From: JADCRZ01 sp031399065
GTDB taxonomy: Bacteria > Bacteroidota > Bacteroidia > Chitinophagales > Chitinophagaceae
Reading direction: 5' to 3'
Assembly (NCBI GenBank): GCA_031399065.1
Contig: JANNOM010000046.1
Coordinates: 37,450 to 101,449, forward strand
DNA: 64,000 bases
Numbering within the stretch: position 1 is the stretch's first letter; each line of letters starts with the position of its first letter. Made by a program: the position numbers and the translations under genes. The notes under the pieces were generated by a model. The model was not told the DNA's origin, ran no database searches, and saw nothing but the letters and a program-made list of their open reading frames with translations. Shown here one piece after another: positions 37,485-46,177 of the stretch.

Positions 37485-38675
37485 ATGGAAAAAATTATTT
37501 ACCTGTTATTTTGTTTAAATATGGCCCTAATCAATCCATTGGCCGCGCAGCGCGGTAAACCGGAACGAGTTATCGTGTTTATGATTGACGGTCTGCACTG
37601 GAAAGTCCCGGCAAAGCTCAAAATGCCCGTGCTGAACCGGCTGATAAAGCAAGGTACTTATATTGAGAAATCGCACATGATATTACCACATCATCCTACT
37701 ACGGGCGACTATGGACGGATGCACACTTCCTCGTTTCCTAACCCGGTATTGCAGGCCGGCACCATTTTCATCCACGCAGATAATAAAATGCTCCAGGACG
37801 CATTTTCTCCGCCGGACGCCACCGCATTCATCACCAACACTATTGCTTACGCCTCCGTATCAAAAGGTTTTACTACGGCCATATTAGACCCGCAAAGTAC
37901 CGATACCGATGTGGTGGAAACCGCTATACAGTTGCTTTCGAAATCTCATTACCGCTACTTGCGTATTCATTTACAGACGCCCGGCAACGAAGGCCGCTAC
38001 CTGTCTTATACTACACCCGATAAGCCTTATTTCCGGAACATCTGGGGGCCGGGTTCCCCTTACGTGAGGTATGTGGAAGAAGCGGACGCGCTATTAGGTA
38101 AACTGGTGGATAACCTGGAAAAATCAGGTAAATGGGCTTCCACGCTGCTGATCGTCAGTTCAGATCAGGGCCAGAGCGAAATTGGCTGGCATCCCATTAT
38201 CGATGAAGATAGCTGGTTGACCCCTTTACTCTTTACAGGGCCGGGCATAGCCGGAAACAGGACACTGCCTTATTTTGAGCATACCGATCTTACACCCACT
38301 ATCGCTCACCTCATGGGAGTGGCCCAGCCCTGTACAGATGGAGGTGCAGGCCGTTTTATTCCGCAGATCCTGGAAACCGAAGATGCTAACAGCTTCACAC
38401 ATCCCAGGTATATCCAAACCATCAATAAGCAGATGAATGAATACAATCACCTGAGGGCGCAGATTATGATAGGAGCCCGGCAGGACAGATACCTGTCAAG
38501 TATGATTACCTTTCTGGAGAACGAACTGCTTACACCGGAACCCTTTTACCACCAGGACCGGTTTACCGAATGGTACCGTGCAAAAACAACGGAACATTTA
38601 ATTGAAGCCAATAAAAGGATCCTGGAGCAAATGAAAAATGAATTGAATACGTCCGTGAACGGTCGTAAACAATAA
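37485..38675 (+). CDS. Alkaline phosphatase-superfamily phosphodiesterase/sulfatase-like protein, exported
   Basis: From ATG 37485 the product is 396 residues with signal peptide EKIIYLLFCLNMALINPLAAQ; an ATG at 37467 would add six residues. The fold is the alkaline phosphatase superfamily: VIVFMIDGLHWKV (first metal-binding Asp), a probable nucleophile region HPTTGDYGRMHTSSFPNP, IVSSDQGQSEIGWH (Asp and His metal ligands) and YFEHTDLTPTIAHLMGV. It should hydrolyse a phosphate or sulfate (di)ester in the periplasm. It is divergently placed to the AraC regulator of the sugar-acid operon, about 200 nt away. The substrate is not known. Confidence 0.8.
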   Translation: MEKIIYLLFCLNMALINPLAAQRGKPERVIVFMIDGLHWKVPAKLKMPVLNRLIKQGTYIEKSHMILPHHPTTGDYGRMHTSSFPNPVLQAGTIFIHADNKMLQDAFSPPDATAFITNTIAYASVSKGFTTAILDPQSTDTDVVETAIQLLSKSHYRYLRIHLQTPGNEGRYLSYTTPDKPYFRNIWGPGSPYVRYVEEADALLGKLVDNLEKSGKWASTLLIVSSDQGQSEIGWHPIIDEDSWLTPLLFTGPGIAGNRTLPYFEHTDLTPTIAHLMGVAQPCTDGGAGRFIPQILETEDANSFTHPRYIQTINKQMNEYNHLRAQIMIGARQDRYLSSMITFLENELLTPEPFYHQDRFTEWYRAKTTEHLIEANKRILEQMKNELNTSVNGRKQ

Positions 38676-38930
38676 ATCCTGGAAATACATAGACTGATAA
38701 CATCTATTCTGCATTATGTATAATAATTACTATCGTACATTACAAACGACCCTTAAGAACCAACTGATTTATTGCGTACAGAAATATTAATTACAAAAGT
38801 TTTATCCTTTTTCTAGGGTATACTTTTAAATTAGTATAAATCCTATTTTATCCATCACAAATACTGTTGTATCCATTTTTCCAATCCCGGCAACTCAATA
38901 GCTTTGCCCGTATCATCTTAAACTAAAAAA

Positions 38931-39653
38931 ATGAAAAAAGCAGCAACAGTTTTTAGTCTAATTCTGGCGACAGGTATAACATCATTTACAAAAAATCAAA
39001 CGCAAATGAGTAATTCAGCAATCAAAACAGAAAAAACAGAAGAGAAAATCGGTTTGTTAGTGATCCTTAAAGCTAAAAAAGGCAAAGAAAATGACGTTAA
39101 AAATTTTCTCTTAAGTGGAAGATCCATTGTACAAAAGGAAAGTAAAACCATATCCTGGTATGCTTTTCAAATAGATGATTCAACATTTGGAATATATGAT
39201 ACGTTTGAAGATGAAACAGGCAAAAACGCCCATTTTAATGGTGACTTAGCAAAAGCATTACTGGCCAATGCACCAGAGCTATTGGATGCTTTTACAATTG
39301 AGAAATCAATTACACCCATCGAAGTACTGGCCTTTAATAAAAGGGCAAAGCCCGATGAAAAAAAAGGAATATTAGTAATAGTGAATGCTAAAAACGGAAA
39401 AGAAGAAGAGGTCAAAAGCTTTTTAAAAGCTGCCTTGGTGTTAGTTAAGGAAGAAGTACAAACTATGTCCTGGTACGCAATTGATTTAGGAAATGGCAGA
39501 TTTGGGATTTTTGATACTTTTGCCACAGATTCCGGAAGGGAAGCGCATTTAAATGGTAAAATTGCCGAAGCATTGTTAAAAAACGCCGGTCAACTATTAG
39601 AAAATTTTGAAACATCGGCTATTCAAAAAACGAATATCCTGGCTGCTAAATAA
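38931..39653 (+). CDS. Exported protein of two tandem ABM-like (dimeric alpha-beta barrel) domains
   Basis: The 240-residue protein begins with a signal-like leader (ATVFSLILATGITSFTK) followed by two similar repeats of about 95 residues. Repeat 1 has LLVILKAKKGKENDVKNFLL and SWYAFQIDDSTFGIYDTFED; repeat 2 has ILVIVNAKNGKEEEVKSFLK and SWYAIDLGNGRFGIFDTFAT. This is the antibiotic biosynthesis monooxygenase fold, found in small monooxygenases and heme-degrading enzymes; the two copies could make an intramolecular dimer. No catalytic residue can be asserted. A TAGCTTTG at 38899-38906 is a possible -7 element. A terminator and an AraC gene follow on the same strand. Confidence 0.75.
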   Translation: MKKAATVFSLILATGITSFTKNQTQMSNSAIKTEKTEEKIGLLVILKAKKGKENDVKNFLLSGRSIVQKESKTISWYAFQIDDSTFGIYDTFEDETGKNAHFNGDLAKALLANAPELLDAFTIEKSITPIEVLAFNKRAKPDEKKGILVIVNAKNGKEEEVKSFLKAALVLVKEEVQTMSWYAIDLGNGRFGIFDTFATDSGREAHLNGKIAEALLKNAGQLLENFETSAIQKTNILAAK

Positions 39654-39689
39654 TAGAAAAATATTTTATTCATGCGATGTTTCTATAAT

Positions 39690-39712
39690 AAGCCTGCATT
39701 TTTGCGGGCTTT
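39690..39712 (+). terminator. Intrinsic terminator after the tandem ABM gene
   Basis: AAGCCTGC (39690-39697) pairs with GCGGGCTT (39704-39711) over 8 bp with one G-T pair, with a 6-nt loop, and is followed by TTTAAT. It lies 37 nt after the stop codon and separates the ABM gene from the AraC gene. Confidence 0.75.
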
Positions 39713-39727
39713 TAATACTTAACAGAA

Positions 39728-40600
39728 ATGGTTTTAGAAACGAAAAGCTATACGATTGTCAAGAAAAGCAGTGTGGAACTGGCGATAAAAATTGCTGATT
39801 TTACGGGCAATAATCAGTTTGACCATGTGCAAAGATTTAATTATTATTCGATAATTTTTATAGAAGGCGGTCATGCAAAACTCATTATCGATAGAAACAC
39901 CTACGATATCCAGGAGAACACAATTGTTTGTTTATCACCTTATCAACCTTTTTCAATTTTTGATGACAAAGACCTAAGGGGTAAAGCACTTTATTTTCAT
40001 TCCGATTTTTTTTGCACGTTCTGGCATCAAAACGAAATACAAACGGAAGGCGTACTTTTTAATAGCATCAATTTACAGCCACTCTTTCAAGTTGAAAGCT
40101 TAGTTTCACTTATTAATATAATAAACGAGATGATTCTCGAAATTCGAAAAAATCAGGTTGCAAACCATGAAGTGCTGATTGCCTACCTTAAAATTCTGCT
40201 GATCCATCTAGTGCGGGAAAAAATGAGTAACGCGAACAAAATTCAGAAGGAACTGCCACAACAAATAAATAGAACATTATATAATTTGGTACATTATATC
40301 AATACTAATTTTAGAAAAATGCGAAGCCCGAGTGATTATGCCAATTGTATGAATATGTCGCATAATAATCTATCGAAAATCGTAAAAAGCTACTACAATA
40401 AAACAATTTCTGATCTCATCGCCGAAAAGGTTTTAAGCGAAGCTAAAAGAGAATTATATCTTACCTCCAAATCTGTTAAGGAGATCAGTATCGAAATAGG
40501 TTTTGAGGACGAATACTACTTCAGTAGATTTTTTAAAAAGCATACCAGCATTTCGCCATCTGAATACAGAAAAACAGTAGGATTTGCGAAACTAGAGTGA
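39728..40600 (+). CDS. AraC-family transcriptional regulator
   Basis: The 290-residue protein has an N-terminal cupin-like sensor part (FNYYSIIFIEGGHAKLIIDR, ENTIVCLSPYQPFSI) and a C-terminal AraC domain (about 195-285) with AKRELYLTSKSVKEISIEIG and DEYYFSRFFKKHTSISPSEY. The first HTH (MRSPSDYANCMNMSHNNLSK) is less typical but recognisable. It starts 16 nt after the terminator; the ABM gene just upstream is a possible target. Ligand unknown. Confidence 0.88.
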   Translation: MVLETKSYTIVKKSSVELAIKIADFTGNNQFDHVQRFNYYSIIFIEGGHAKLIIDRNTYDIQENTIVCLSPYQPFSIFDDKDLRGKALYFHSDFFCTFWHQNEIQTEGVLFNSINLQPLFQVESLVSLINIINEMILEIRKNQVANHEVLIAYLKILLIHLVREKMSNANKIQKELPQQINRTLYNLVHYINTNFRKMRSPSDYANCMNMSHNNLSKIVKSYYNKTISDLIAEKVLSEAKRELYLTSKSVKEISIEIGFEDEYYFSRFFKKHTSISPSEYRKTVGFAKLE

Positions 40601-40756
40601 TCTCGAACGAAAAAATCAATGCAGTCCAACCAACGTACGCCACACAATAGATGATACTTTCGGAAAGCTAACCCCGGTATGAAATAGATTATTAAGGCGC
40701 CAGGATGGATACTACATCATTTTAATCTGACCTGCCCTTACTGAGAAAACCGTTTG

Positions 40757-41173
40757 TTAGCCCATTTTTAACGGTGGGCCAACTACCTGCATGTCATTAT
40801 CAGAAAAGATCCTCACAATTTCCTGCTGGCTTGGTTCATGGTCGAGTGCGGCCATCGTAATAAAGAAATTTTCTAGCTTACCTGCGGGCTGCAGTATTAC
40901 AGACATCTTCCCTTTCTCCGATACTTGTGTCCAGGCATGAGCAACTTTTCGGGGTAGGAATATACTGAATAATTCGGCGCAAAGATGCCCTGAAGACTTT
41001 AAAAGTGCACAAACAATCTCTGTGTCAAATTCACATGCTTCAATACGTAAAATATTGTCACGATCCAGCAAATCAAAATTCCATTTCGTGATAGCTGAAA
41101 TTTTTTCCAGCGAAGGTGCAAGTTTCTTAATAGCGGCTTTAGTCGTTATGTCTGTTTTGAAAATATACACCAT
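40757..41173 (-). CDS. Chimeric small protein: small HMA-like domain joined to the C-terminal half of a cupin
   Basis: The 138-residue product joins two unrelated parts. Residues 1 to about 66 (VYIFKTDITTKAAIKKLAPS, then KWNFDLLDRDNILRIEA) resemble a short stand-alone protein of about 70 residues common in Bacteroidota. Residues about 70-138 (PRKVAHAWTQVSEKGKMSVI, LQPAGKLENFF, VVGPPLKMG) resemble the last third of single-domain cupin proteins, whose metal-binding first half is absent. The reading frame is continuous, so a deletion probably fused the two genes. It starts 3 nt after the methyltransferase stop and may be translated with it. Function cannot be assigned. Confidence 0.6.
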   Translation of the reverse strand: MVYIFKTDITTKAAIKKLAPSLEKISAITKWNFDLLDRDNILRIEACEFDTEIVCALLKSSGHLCAELFSIFLPRKVAHAWTQVSEKGKMSVILQPAGKLENFFITMAALDHEPSQQEIVRIFSDNDMQVVGPPLKMG

Positions 41174-41176
41174 ACA

Positions 41177-41893
41177 TTACTTAGTTGCTTCTACTATCCA
41201 CATTAAAGCATAAGCTGTTTTGAAATAAGGTTTTGAGCTTTTTACTTTAAGTCCAGCTTTGGCAAATGCTTTGGCATACCCGGTTGTTGGAACATAGTCG
41301 CCAATTAAAGCCGTACCATTTGGCTTTAAAACCCTTGCAATTTCAAAGCAGGCTTTTTCCTGGTCGGCTTTTGGCTCAATGTTGTGAATACAGAGCAATG
41401 AAAGCACAACATCAAAAGAATTATCAGCAAAGCTTAAACTTCTAGCATCTTCGTTTCTGACTTCTATTTTGTCTGTTACGCCCTCCGATTCGGCATTGGA
41501 CAATGTCTTATTTATCGAATTCCGGGAAAGATCTTTGCTACTCCAAATATCTATGCCTACTGATTTGCCTGTTGTCAATTGCTTTGCCGCACCATTCATT
41601 AAAAGTCCCTGTCCTGTTCCAACATCAAGCACTCGCTCTTGTCCTGTCCATTTGATTTTAGAGAGCAGTAAGTCACGCGTTCTGTATTTACCTTTTAGCC
41701 CGTAAGCCAACATGGCCATACCCAGGATAAAGAATATACAACCAGCTATAATAACTAAATAGCTGATGTAATTTAATAACGTGCTTTCGAAAAGCAATAG
41801 AACTGTGAATCCTGCAATAATAGTGAAAGCTCCGAATACAATTAAATTGCGCATAATACCAGGCGCGTCAATTCCATAATTAACCTTATTCAT
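41177..41893 (-). CDS. Membrane-anchored class I SAM-dependent methyltransferase
   Basis: The 238-residue protein has two N-terminal transmembrane segments (NLIVFGAFTIIAGFTVLLLF and YISYLVIIAGCIFFILGMAM) and then a Methyltransf_11 domain: motif I VLDVGTGQGLLMNGA, the acidic residue of GIDIW, and FDVVLSLLCIHNIEP. It should transfer a methyl group from SAM to a small molecule at the inner face of the membrane. It is 19 nt downstream of the AraC gene at 41913 on the same strand. Substrate unknown. Confidence 0.88.
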   Translation of the reverse strand: MNKVNYGIDAPGIMRNLIVFGAFTIIAGFTVLLLFESTLLNYISYLVIIAGCIFFILGMAMLAYGLKGKYRTRDLLLSKIKWTGQERVLDVGTGQGLLMNGAAKQLTTGKSVGIDIWSSKDLSRNSINKTLSNAESEGVTDKIEVRNEDARSLSFADNSFDVVLSLLCIHNIEPKADQEKACFEIARVLKPNGTALIGDYVPTTGYAKAFAKAGLKVKSSKPYFKTAYALMWIVEATK

Positions 41894-41912
41894 ATTAACG
41901 ATTTATACAAAG

Positions 41913-42671
41913 CTACCTCTTAGGCAAAGTAGAAAATTGTAGAAATCGGTCGTTTTTATTCTTGTGAAGTTCTTTGGGGCTAAAGCCTGTATGCTTTTTT
42001 ACCTCTTTGATAAAATGGGCCTGGTCGTAAAAATCAGGTTTGGGGAAAAGATCGCCTTCCCGTATATCGGTATAGGTAGCCGCGCAGCGTAAAATGTTGG
42101 AGTAGGTTTTAAGCGTAAGTCCGAATTTACTTTTAAAATAGCGATTGATTTGTCTGCTGCTCCAAAAAGTTTGTTTCGACAATTCTTCAACAGTTAATGA
42201 ACCATTTGATTGGAACAGAAGATGGAAAATATTTTGTTTTCTTTTGTCAAACGCTTTTACGCCTTCTACGTTACGTAACATCTGATCGGTTATTTTTTCC
42301 GTCCAAGCTTTGAAGTGGTCAAATCTGATACAATCTATATTCCAGAAGTTATTCTGAAATATCTTACCGCCGTTGAGTATATCTTCTATGCTTTGCTGTA
42401 AAATGTATTCCGCTGCAAGAGGTTTAAAACAAATCCCAATAATAATAGTGTCCGCCGGAACAACGACTTCTGTTTCTTTAGTCCATAAACCGAACAATGT
42501 TATACTTTCCGGTTTACCCGCCCTAATTCGTATAATAAGGTCGAAATAGCCGTCTGGCAAGATGGTATAATGTTGTGTGTCTGTCTTTGGGTTGCTGAAT
42601 TTCCAGAACCTCTTTACAAAGTCCGTAAGTGATGGTTGGGCATCGATTTCTTCGTAAGATATTTGTGTCAT
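41913..42671 (-). CDS. AraC-family transcriptional regulator (DUF6597-type N-terminus)
   Basis: The 252-residue protein has an N-terminal half seen in many Bacteroidota AraC regulators (FVKRFWKFSNPK, HYTILPDGYFDLIIRI, GICFKPLAAEYIL) and a C-terminal AraC DNA-binding domain (LSKQTFWSSRQINRYFKSKF and FYDQAHFIKEVKKHTGFSP). It starts 14 nt after the TetR gene, so TetR, AraC and the methyltransferase may form one transcript. Its targets are not evident. Confidence 0.88.
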   Translation of the reverse strand: MTQISYEEIDAQPSLTDFVKRFWKFSNPKTDTQHYTILPDGYFDLIIRIRAGKPESITLFGLWTKETEVVVPADTIIIGICFKPLAAEYILQQSIEDILNGGKIFQNNFWNIDCIRFDHFKAWTEKITDQMLRNVEGVKAFDKRKQNIFHLLFQSNGSLTVEELSKQTFWSSRQINRYFKSKFGLTLKTYSNILRCAATYTDIREGDLFPKPDFYDQAHFIKEVKKHTGFSPKELHKNKNDRFLQFSTLPKR

Positions 42672-42685
42672 TCTGCTCAGGATTT

Positions 42686-43381
42686 CTATTTTTTACCACT
42701 CGCCTTAAAATTATCCAGCGCACTGAACACCAGGTGTTGCAGGTAGACTAAAACAAGGTTGGATCCGTTTTTTCCTGAAAAATCAGTCAGGGAGGGAAGA
42801 TTATCTTTGAAGTATAATTGATGATGGGCGGTTTCGATCAGCGTGCTGCCCAATGAATGCGGAAAAGGATAGCCCGGTTTGTATGCCAGGAAAATATCGG
42901 CGATTCGCTGGCACAGATCTTTATACGGTTTGAATAACCTGGCCTGGTTATCTTCTGTAATATGCTTGGTAAGATATGCTTTGTTTCCTTCAGCGATCAC
43001 GATCTGGTGAAGTATGTTTTTATCGATATGTTCCAATCTGAATTTGTCTTCAATTTTGAAAGACAGTAAACCGATGATAATATCGATATTTTCACGCGGG
43101 TTTTTTACATTATTGGTATGAAAAAGCAACTGGTATTCCATCCATGTCCAGAACCAGGTGGTAAGATAGGTAAGCAGGCGGTGCTTGTTCTCGAAGTACC
43201 GGTAAATACTGGCCTCGGTACTTCCCAATTGCAGGGCCAGTTTTTTAAATGTGAAGTCTTCAAAGCCTATTTCATGGATCATCGTTACACTTTCCCGTAT
43301 AATATTCCGCCCCAGTTCGGATTGCTCGGGGTCGCGGACGTATAGCTTAGCATTCATTTTTATTTGTAACTGTAATTCCAT
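42686..43381 (-). CDS. TetR-family repressor, probable regulator of the adjacent ABC exporter
   Basis: The 231-residue protein has a TetR N-terminal HTH (SVTMIHEIGFEDFTFKKLAL, then STEASIYRYFENKHRLLTYL, about residues 30-70) and a variable all-helical ligand domain. Start ATG 43381 gives this length; ATG 43357 would drop eight residues. It follows the exporter's TolC gene on the same strand. A 17-bp near-palindrome at 43421-43437, in its upstream region, is identical to one overlapping the exporter promoter, so it probably represses both itself and the exporter. The inducer is unknown. Confidence 0.88.
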   Translation of the reverse strand: MELQLQIKMNAKLYVRDPEQSELGRNIIRESVTMIHEIGFEDFTFKKLALQLGSTEASIYRYFENKHRLLTYLTTWFWTWMEYQLLFHTNNVKNPRENIDIIIGLLSFKIEDKFRLEHIDKNILHQIVIAEGNKAYLTKHITEDNQARLFKPYKDLCQRIADIFLAYKPGYPFPHSLGSTLIETAHHQLYFKDNLPSLTDFSGKNGSNLVLVYLQHLVFSALDNFKASGKK

Positions 43382-43420
43382 TATATAAAATTAATGTTTT
43401 GAGGGTAAACCTGCCTTAAA

Positions 43421-43437
43421 TGATAGTATTACTATTG
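43421..43437. promoter_or_regulatory. Candidate TetR operator upstream of the TetR gene
   Basis: The sequence TGATAGTATTACTATTG contains ATAGTA-T-TACTAT, a perfect 6-1-6 inverted repeat. It overlaps the last codons and stop of the TolC gene and lies 40 nt before the TetR start. The same 17 nt recur, inverted, at 47911-47927 in the exporter promoter. Confidence 0.7.
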
Positions 43438-44850
43438 ACTAACCGTAAATAGTGCCGATGCCCACAATAGGCCGGTATAGCTTTTATGCCATTTCACGGT
43501 TACTTCCTGCAATTTCTGAGCTGTTTCCAACAGTTTATTCTCCCGGGTATTCAACAGGAACAAGGTACTCTCCCCGGCCTCAAAGCGGAATTTTTCGCCC
43601 AGAAAAAGTTTCTCCGCATTCAGGTACATCTGGTTATATAACATTATCTGTTGTTGAATATTCCTGACCTCATTATAATACGTTTTTATTTTATTTTCCA
43701 CGTTCAGTAATTCCTGATTCCTTTCCCATTTGCCCTCTTCCAGTTTCAGTTTTGAAGCCCGGTAAGCACCACGTGCCTGCCGCATAAATAGCGGAATGCT
43801 TATGTCCATTCCGAGCTTATAATTGTTTTCCAGGAAACCGGCAGAAAGCTTTTCGGGAAGAGCGTACCCCTTGTTCAGAAAGTTGGCATTGAGTGTTAAT
43901 TTAGGCAAAAGGTATTGGGCTTTCAGGCGGTTGTCTATTTGCAGTATATCTATTTTGTAGTTGATGGCACTCAGTTTAGGATGCCTGCTAAGTGCGAACG
44001 ACAGCAGTTTATCAAGGTCCGCCAATGCATCAGGTAGAGTGGTTTTATAATCCGATGTGTCAGGTATCAGGTTACCATTCCATTCAACAGGCATGCCCTT
44101 ATCCAGCCACAAATACCCGGAGATGGCGATGCCGGCATTCTGCAAAGCCAGGCTACTGACTTCGCGCTGCAACTGGATGTTTTGCAATTGCGCCAGAGCT
44201 TCGATAGTGTCTATGGCTGGTCGCGCACCCTGTTCGTATTCCGTTCTCACAAATCGTATCCTTGTTTCATTAACACGCACTGCTTCCGTCAGTATACGGT
44301 AAATGCGGTATTCGAGCGTCCAGTTCCAATAGGCAGCCAGTGCCTCATACAACAGGTCGTTTGCCACAAGTTGCTGTTCCGTTTTGCTAAGTTCATGAAA
44401 AGTACGTGCCTGCCGCAGGGCTGCCCTCCGCTGATCGAAGAGCAGGTTGTGAGCCGGAAGCGAAATGCCAGCATAAGTGGTTCTTCCGGGCGTGTATTCC
44501 GTCGATATACGTTCACCCGTATTGTCCTCAAGTCCTGCCTTTATTTCAACCCCGTACCAGGTAGGTATGGCTATCGCCGGGCGAACATAACTGTAATAGC
44601 GGGTGCCGTCGAATGTTTTCTGATCCAGCTCGGTTTTAAAGCTGGGATCAAAGCCACCTCTCGCCTCCAGCACCCCTGCCTGGGCGCGTTCCACCCGAAT
44701 GCCTGCCTGCTTTACTACGGGATGGTACTGCAATACGATGCTCATGAATGCATCCCTGGTAAGCACCCTCAGGGAGTCGGCCGCGTAAGCCTTCTGGCCA
44801 AACACTAATAACGCTATAAGCAGCAACGACCTATTTTTTCTTCTCCTCAT
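43432..44850 (-). CDS. TolC-family outer-membrane efflux protein of the ABC exporter
   Basis: I use ATG 44850 (MRRRKNRSLLLIALLVFGQ), which begins a proper signal peptide ending near KAYA; the frame is open to 44925 but that part has no signal. The 472-residue product has two TolC repeats rich in coiled coil (MSIVLQYHPVVKQAGIRVER, ALSRHPKLSAINYKIDILQI, LLNVENKIKTYYNEVRNIQQ). It provides the outer-membrane channel. The start overlaps the HlyD stop by 20 nt, which indicates translational coupling. Confidence 0.88.
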   Translation of the reverse strand: MRRRKNRSLLLIALLVFGQKAYAADSLRVLTRDAFMSIVLQYHPVVKQAGIRVERAQAGVLEARGGFDPSFKTELDQKTFDGTRYYSYVRPAIAIPTWYGVEIKAGLEDNTGERISTEYTPGRTTYAGISLPAHNLLFDQRRAALRQARTFHELSKTEQQLVANDLLYEALAAYWNWTLEYRIYRILTEAVRVNETRIRFVRTEYEQGARPAIDTIEALAQLQNIQLQREVSSLALQNAGIAISGYLWLDKGMPVEWNGNLIPDTSDYKTTLPDALADLDKLLSFALSRHPKLSAINYKIDILQIDNRLKAQYLLPKLTLNANFLNKGYALPEKLSAGFLENNYKLGMDISIPLFMRQARGAYRASKLKLEEGKWERNQELLNVENKIKTYYNEVRNIQQQIMLYNQMYLNAEKLFLGEKFRFEAGESTLFLLNTRENKLLETAQKLQEVTVKWHKSYTGLLWASALFTVSQ

Positions 44851-46177
44851 TTTTTGCGGATGTTTGGTAGTAATCGGGGGGAAATCCATTAATGTTACGC
44901 CATAACTCATACCATACCGGCACATCTTTCAGTAATGCTATACCTGCAGTGCCGGTTCCCATTTTCAGTTCTTTCGGCCAGGGACGATCACTGCTGTCTT
45001 CGGCAAACAATACCCTGAATTTTCCATTATCGCTGATGGAATTTTCGATCACGGCCACTTGTCCGCTGAACATGCCGTAAGATGCGCTGGGCCAGCCACT
45101 GAATACAATGGCGGGGAACCCATCGAACTGGAATCTCGCTTTCTGCCCTTTCGATAACAGCGGCAGGTCCACAGGCCTTACAAATAACTCGATCGCATAT
45201 TGTATTTGCTGCGGCACTATTTTTACGATCATCTCTCCCTCCTTGATGATTTCGTTGATACCGGCTTTGGCAGCCTTTACCACCTGGCCGTTTTGCGGTG
45301 CTTTAAGGTAATAATAACCTTCGCGTATGGCGTAGTTGGCATACTGGTTGGTCAGCTTGGACAAATCTCCCTGGCCACCTGCGATTTCACCTTCGGCAGC
45401 GGCTCTGTCGCCCTGCGACTTGAATATTTTTTCGGCATACTCCTGGGTAAACTGATTCAGTTCCAGCAAGGTGTTGGTAAGATCAGTTCTAGTGTTGGAC
45501 AGTTTTACTTCGGCACTTATTTTTTTTGCCAGGGCCTGCTGAAAGTACTGATTACGCTGTTCCACCTGTACCATGGAAGCCAGGCCGCTATCGCGCATAA
45601 TGCGCTGGCGTCGGTATTGAGCTTCTGCGATGGCGAGATCGTTCTGGGCAGCTATTAGATCCATGCTGTCACCCCTTATCTTAAGTTGCAGCTGGCCGAT
45701 CTTATTGGTGCTTTGCTGCACTTTCAGCACCCGCGTTTTTTCCAGCGCATCGATTTGCGCGTTGGTTGCTTTTATTTTATCAGCATAGGATACAAGTGAA
45801 GCGGATTTAGCATCCATCTGTTCCTGCGTTCTTTTCAATAAAGAGGGATCCAGGTAATTGTCTTTAATTTCTGCCAGTTGCGCAATAGTATCCCCGGCAC
45901 TCACGAAATCACCTTCTTTTACATGCCATTTAATAATGCGTCCACCAATAATGGCCGGCAGTTCCTGCGGGCGCTGTTCCTGTCTTAGGGTAGTTACCAC
46001 ACCGCGTGCTCTTATGTTCTGCGTCCACGGAACAAAGAGTATAAGTAAAAGGAAAGCGAAGATCCCTAAGCCCCAATACCTGACCTTGCTCTTCCGATGT
46101 ATACGGTATACGGTGTCGAAGGCAGAAGTTTCCGTGCCTGCCAGTTCACTTTCAACTGTTTTCCTGATTTCCTGCAT
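44831..46177 (-). CDS. HlyD-family membrane fusion protein of the ABC exporter
   Basis: The 448-residue protein has a short cytosolic N-terminus, one transmembrane helix (YWGLGIFAFLLLILFVPW, about 34-51), a barrel-sandwich part (IIGGRIIKWHVKEGDFVSAG), a long coiled-coil hairpin (about 115-280, rich in Q/K/E), and a second lipoyl half (YYYLKAPQNGQVVKAAKAGI). It links the inner-membrane ABC protein to TolC across the periplasm. Its start overlaps the ABC stop by 26 nt. Confidence 0.92.
   Translation of the reverse strand: MQEIRKTVESELAGTETSAFDTVYRIHRKSKVRYWGLGIFAFLLLILFVPWTQNIRARGVVTTLRQEQRPQELPAIIGGRIIKWHVKEGDFVSAGDTIAQLAEIKDNYLDPSLLKRTQEQMDAKSASLVSYADKIKATNAQIDALEKTRVLKVQQSTNKIGQLQLKIRGDSMDLIAAQNDLAIAEAQYRRQRIMRDSGLASMVQVEQRNQYFQQALAKKISAEVKLSNTRTDLTNTLLELNQFTQEYAEKIFKSQGDRAAAEGEIAGGQGDLSKLTNQYANYAIREGYYYLKAPQNGQVVKAAKAGINEIIKEGEMIVKIVPQQIQYAIELFVRPVDLPLLSKGQKARFQFDGFPAIVFSGWPSASYGMFSGQVAVIENSISDNGKFRVLFAEDSSDRPWPKELKMGTGTAGIALLKDVPVWYELWRNINGFPPDYYQTSAKNEEKKK

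Noticed and set aside
44182..44808. 208-codon plus-strand frame opposite the TolC gene
   Set aside because: Antisense to a TolC frame that has signal peptide, coiled coils and proper operon overlap.
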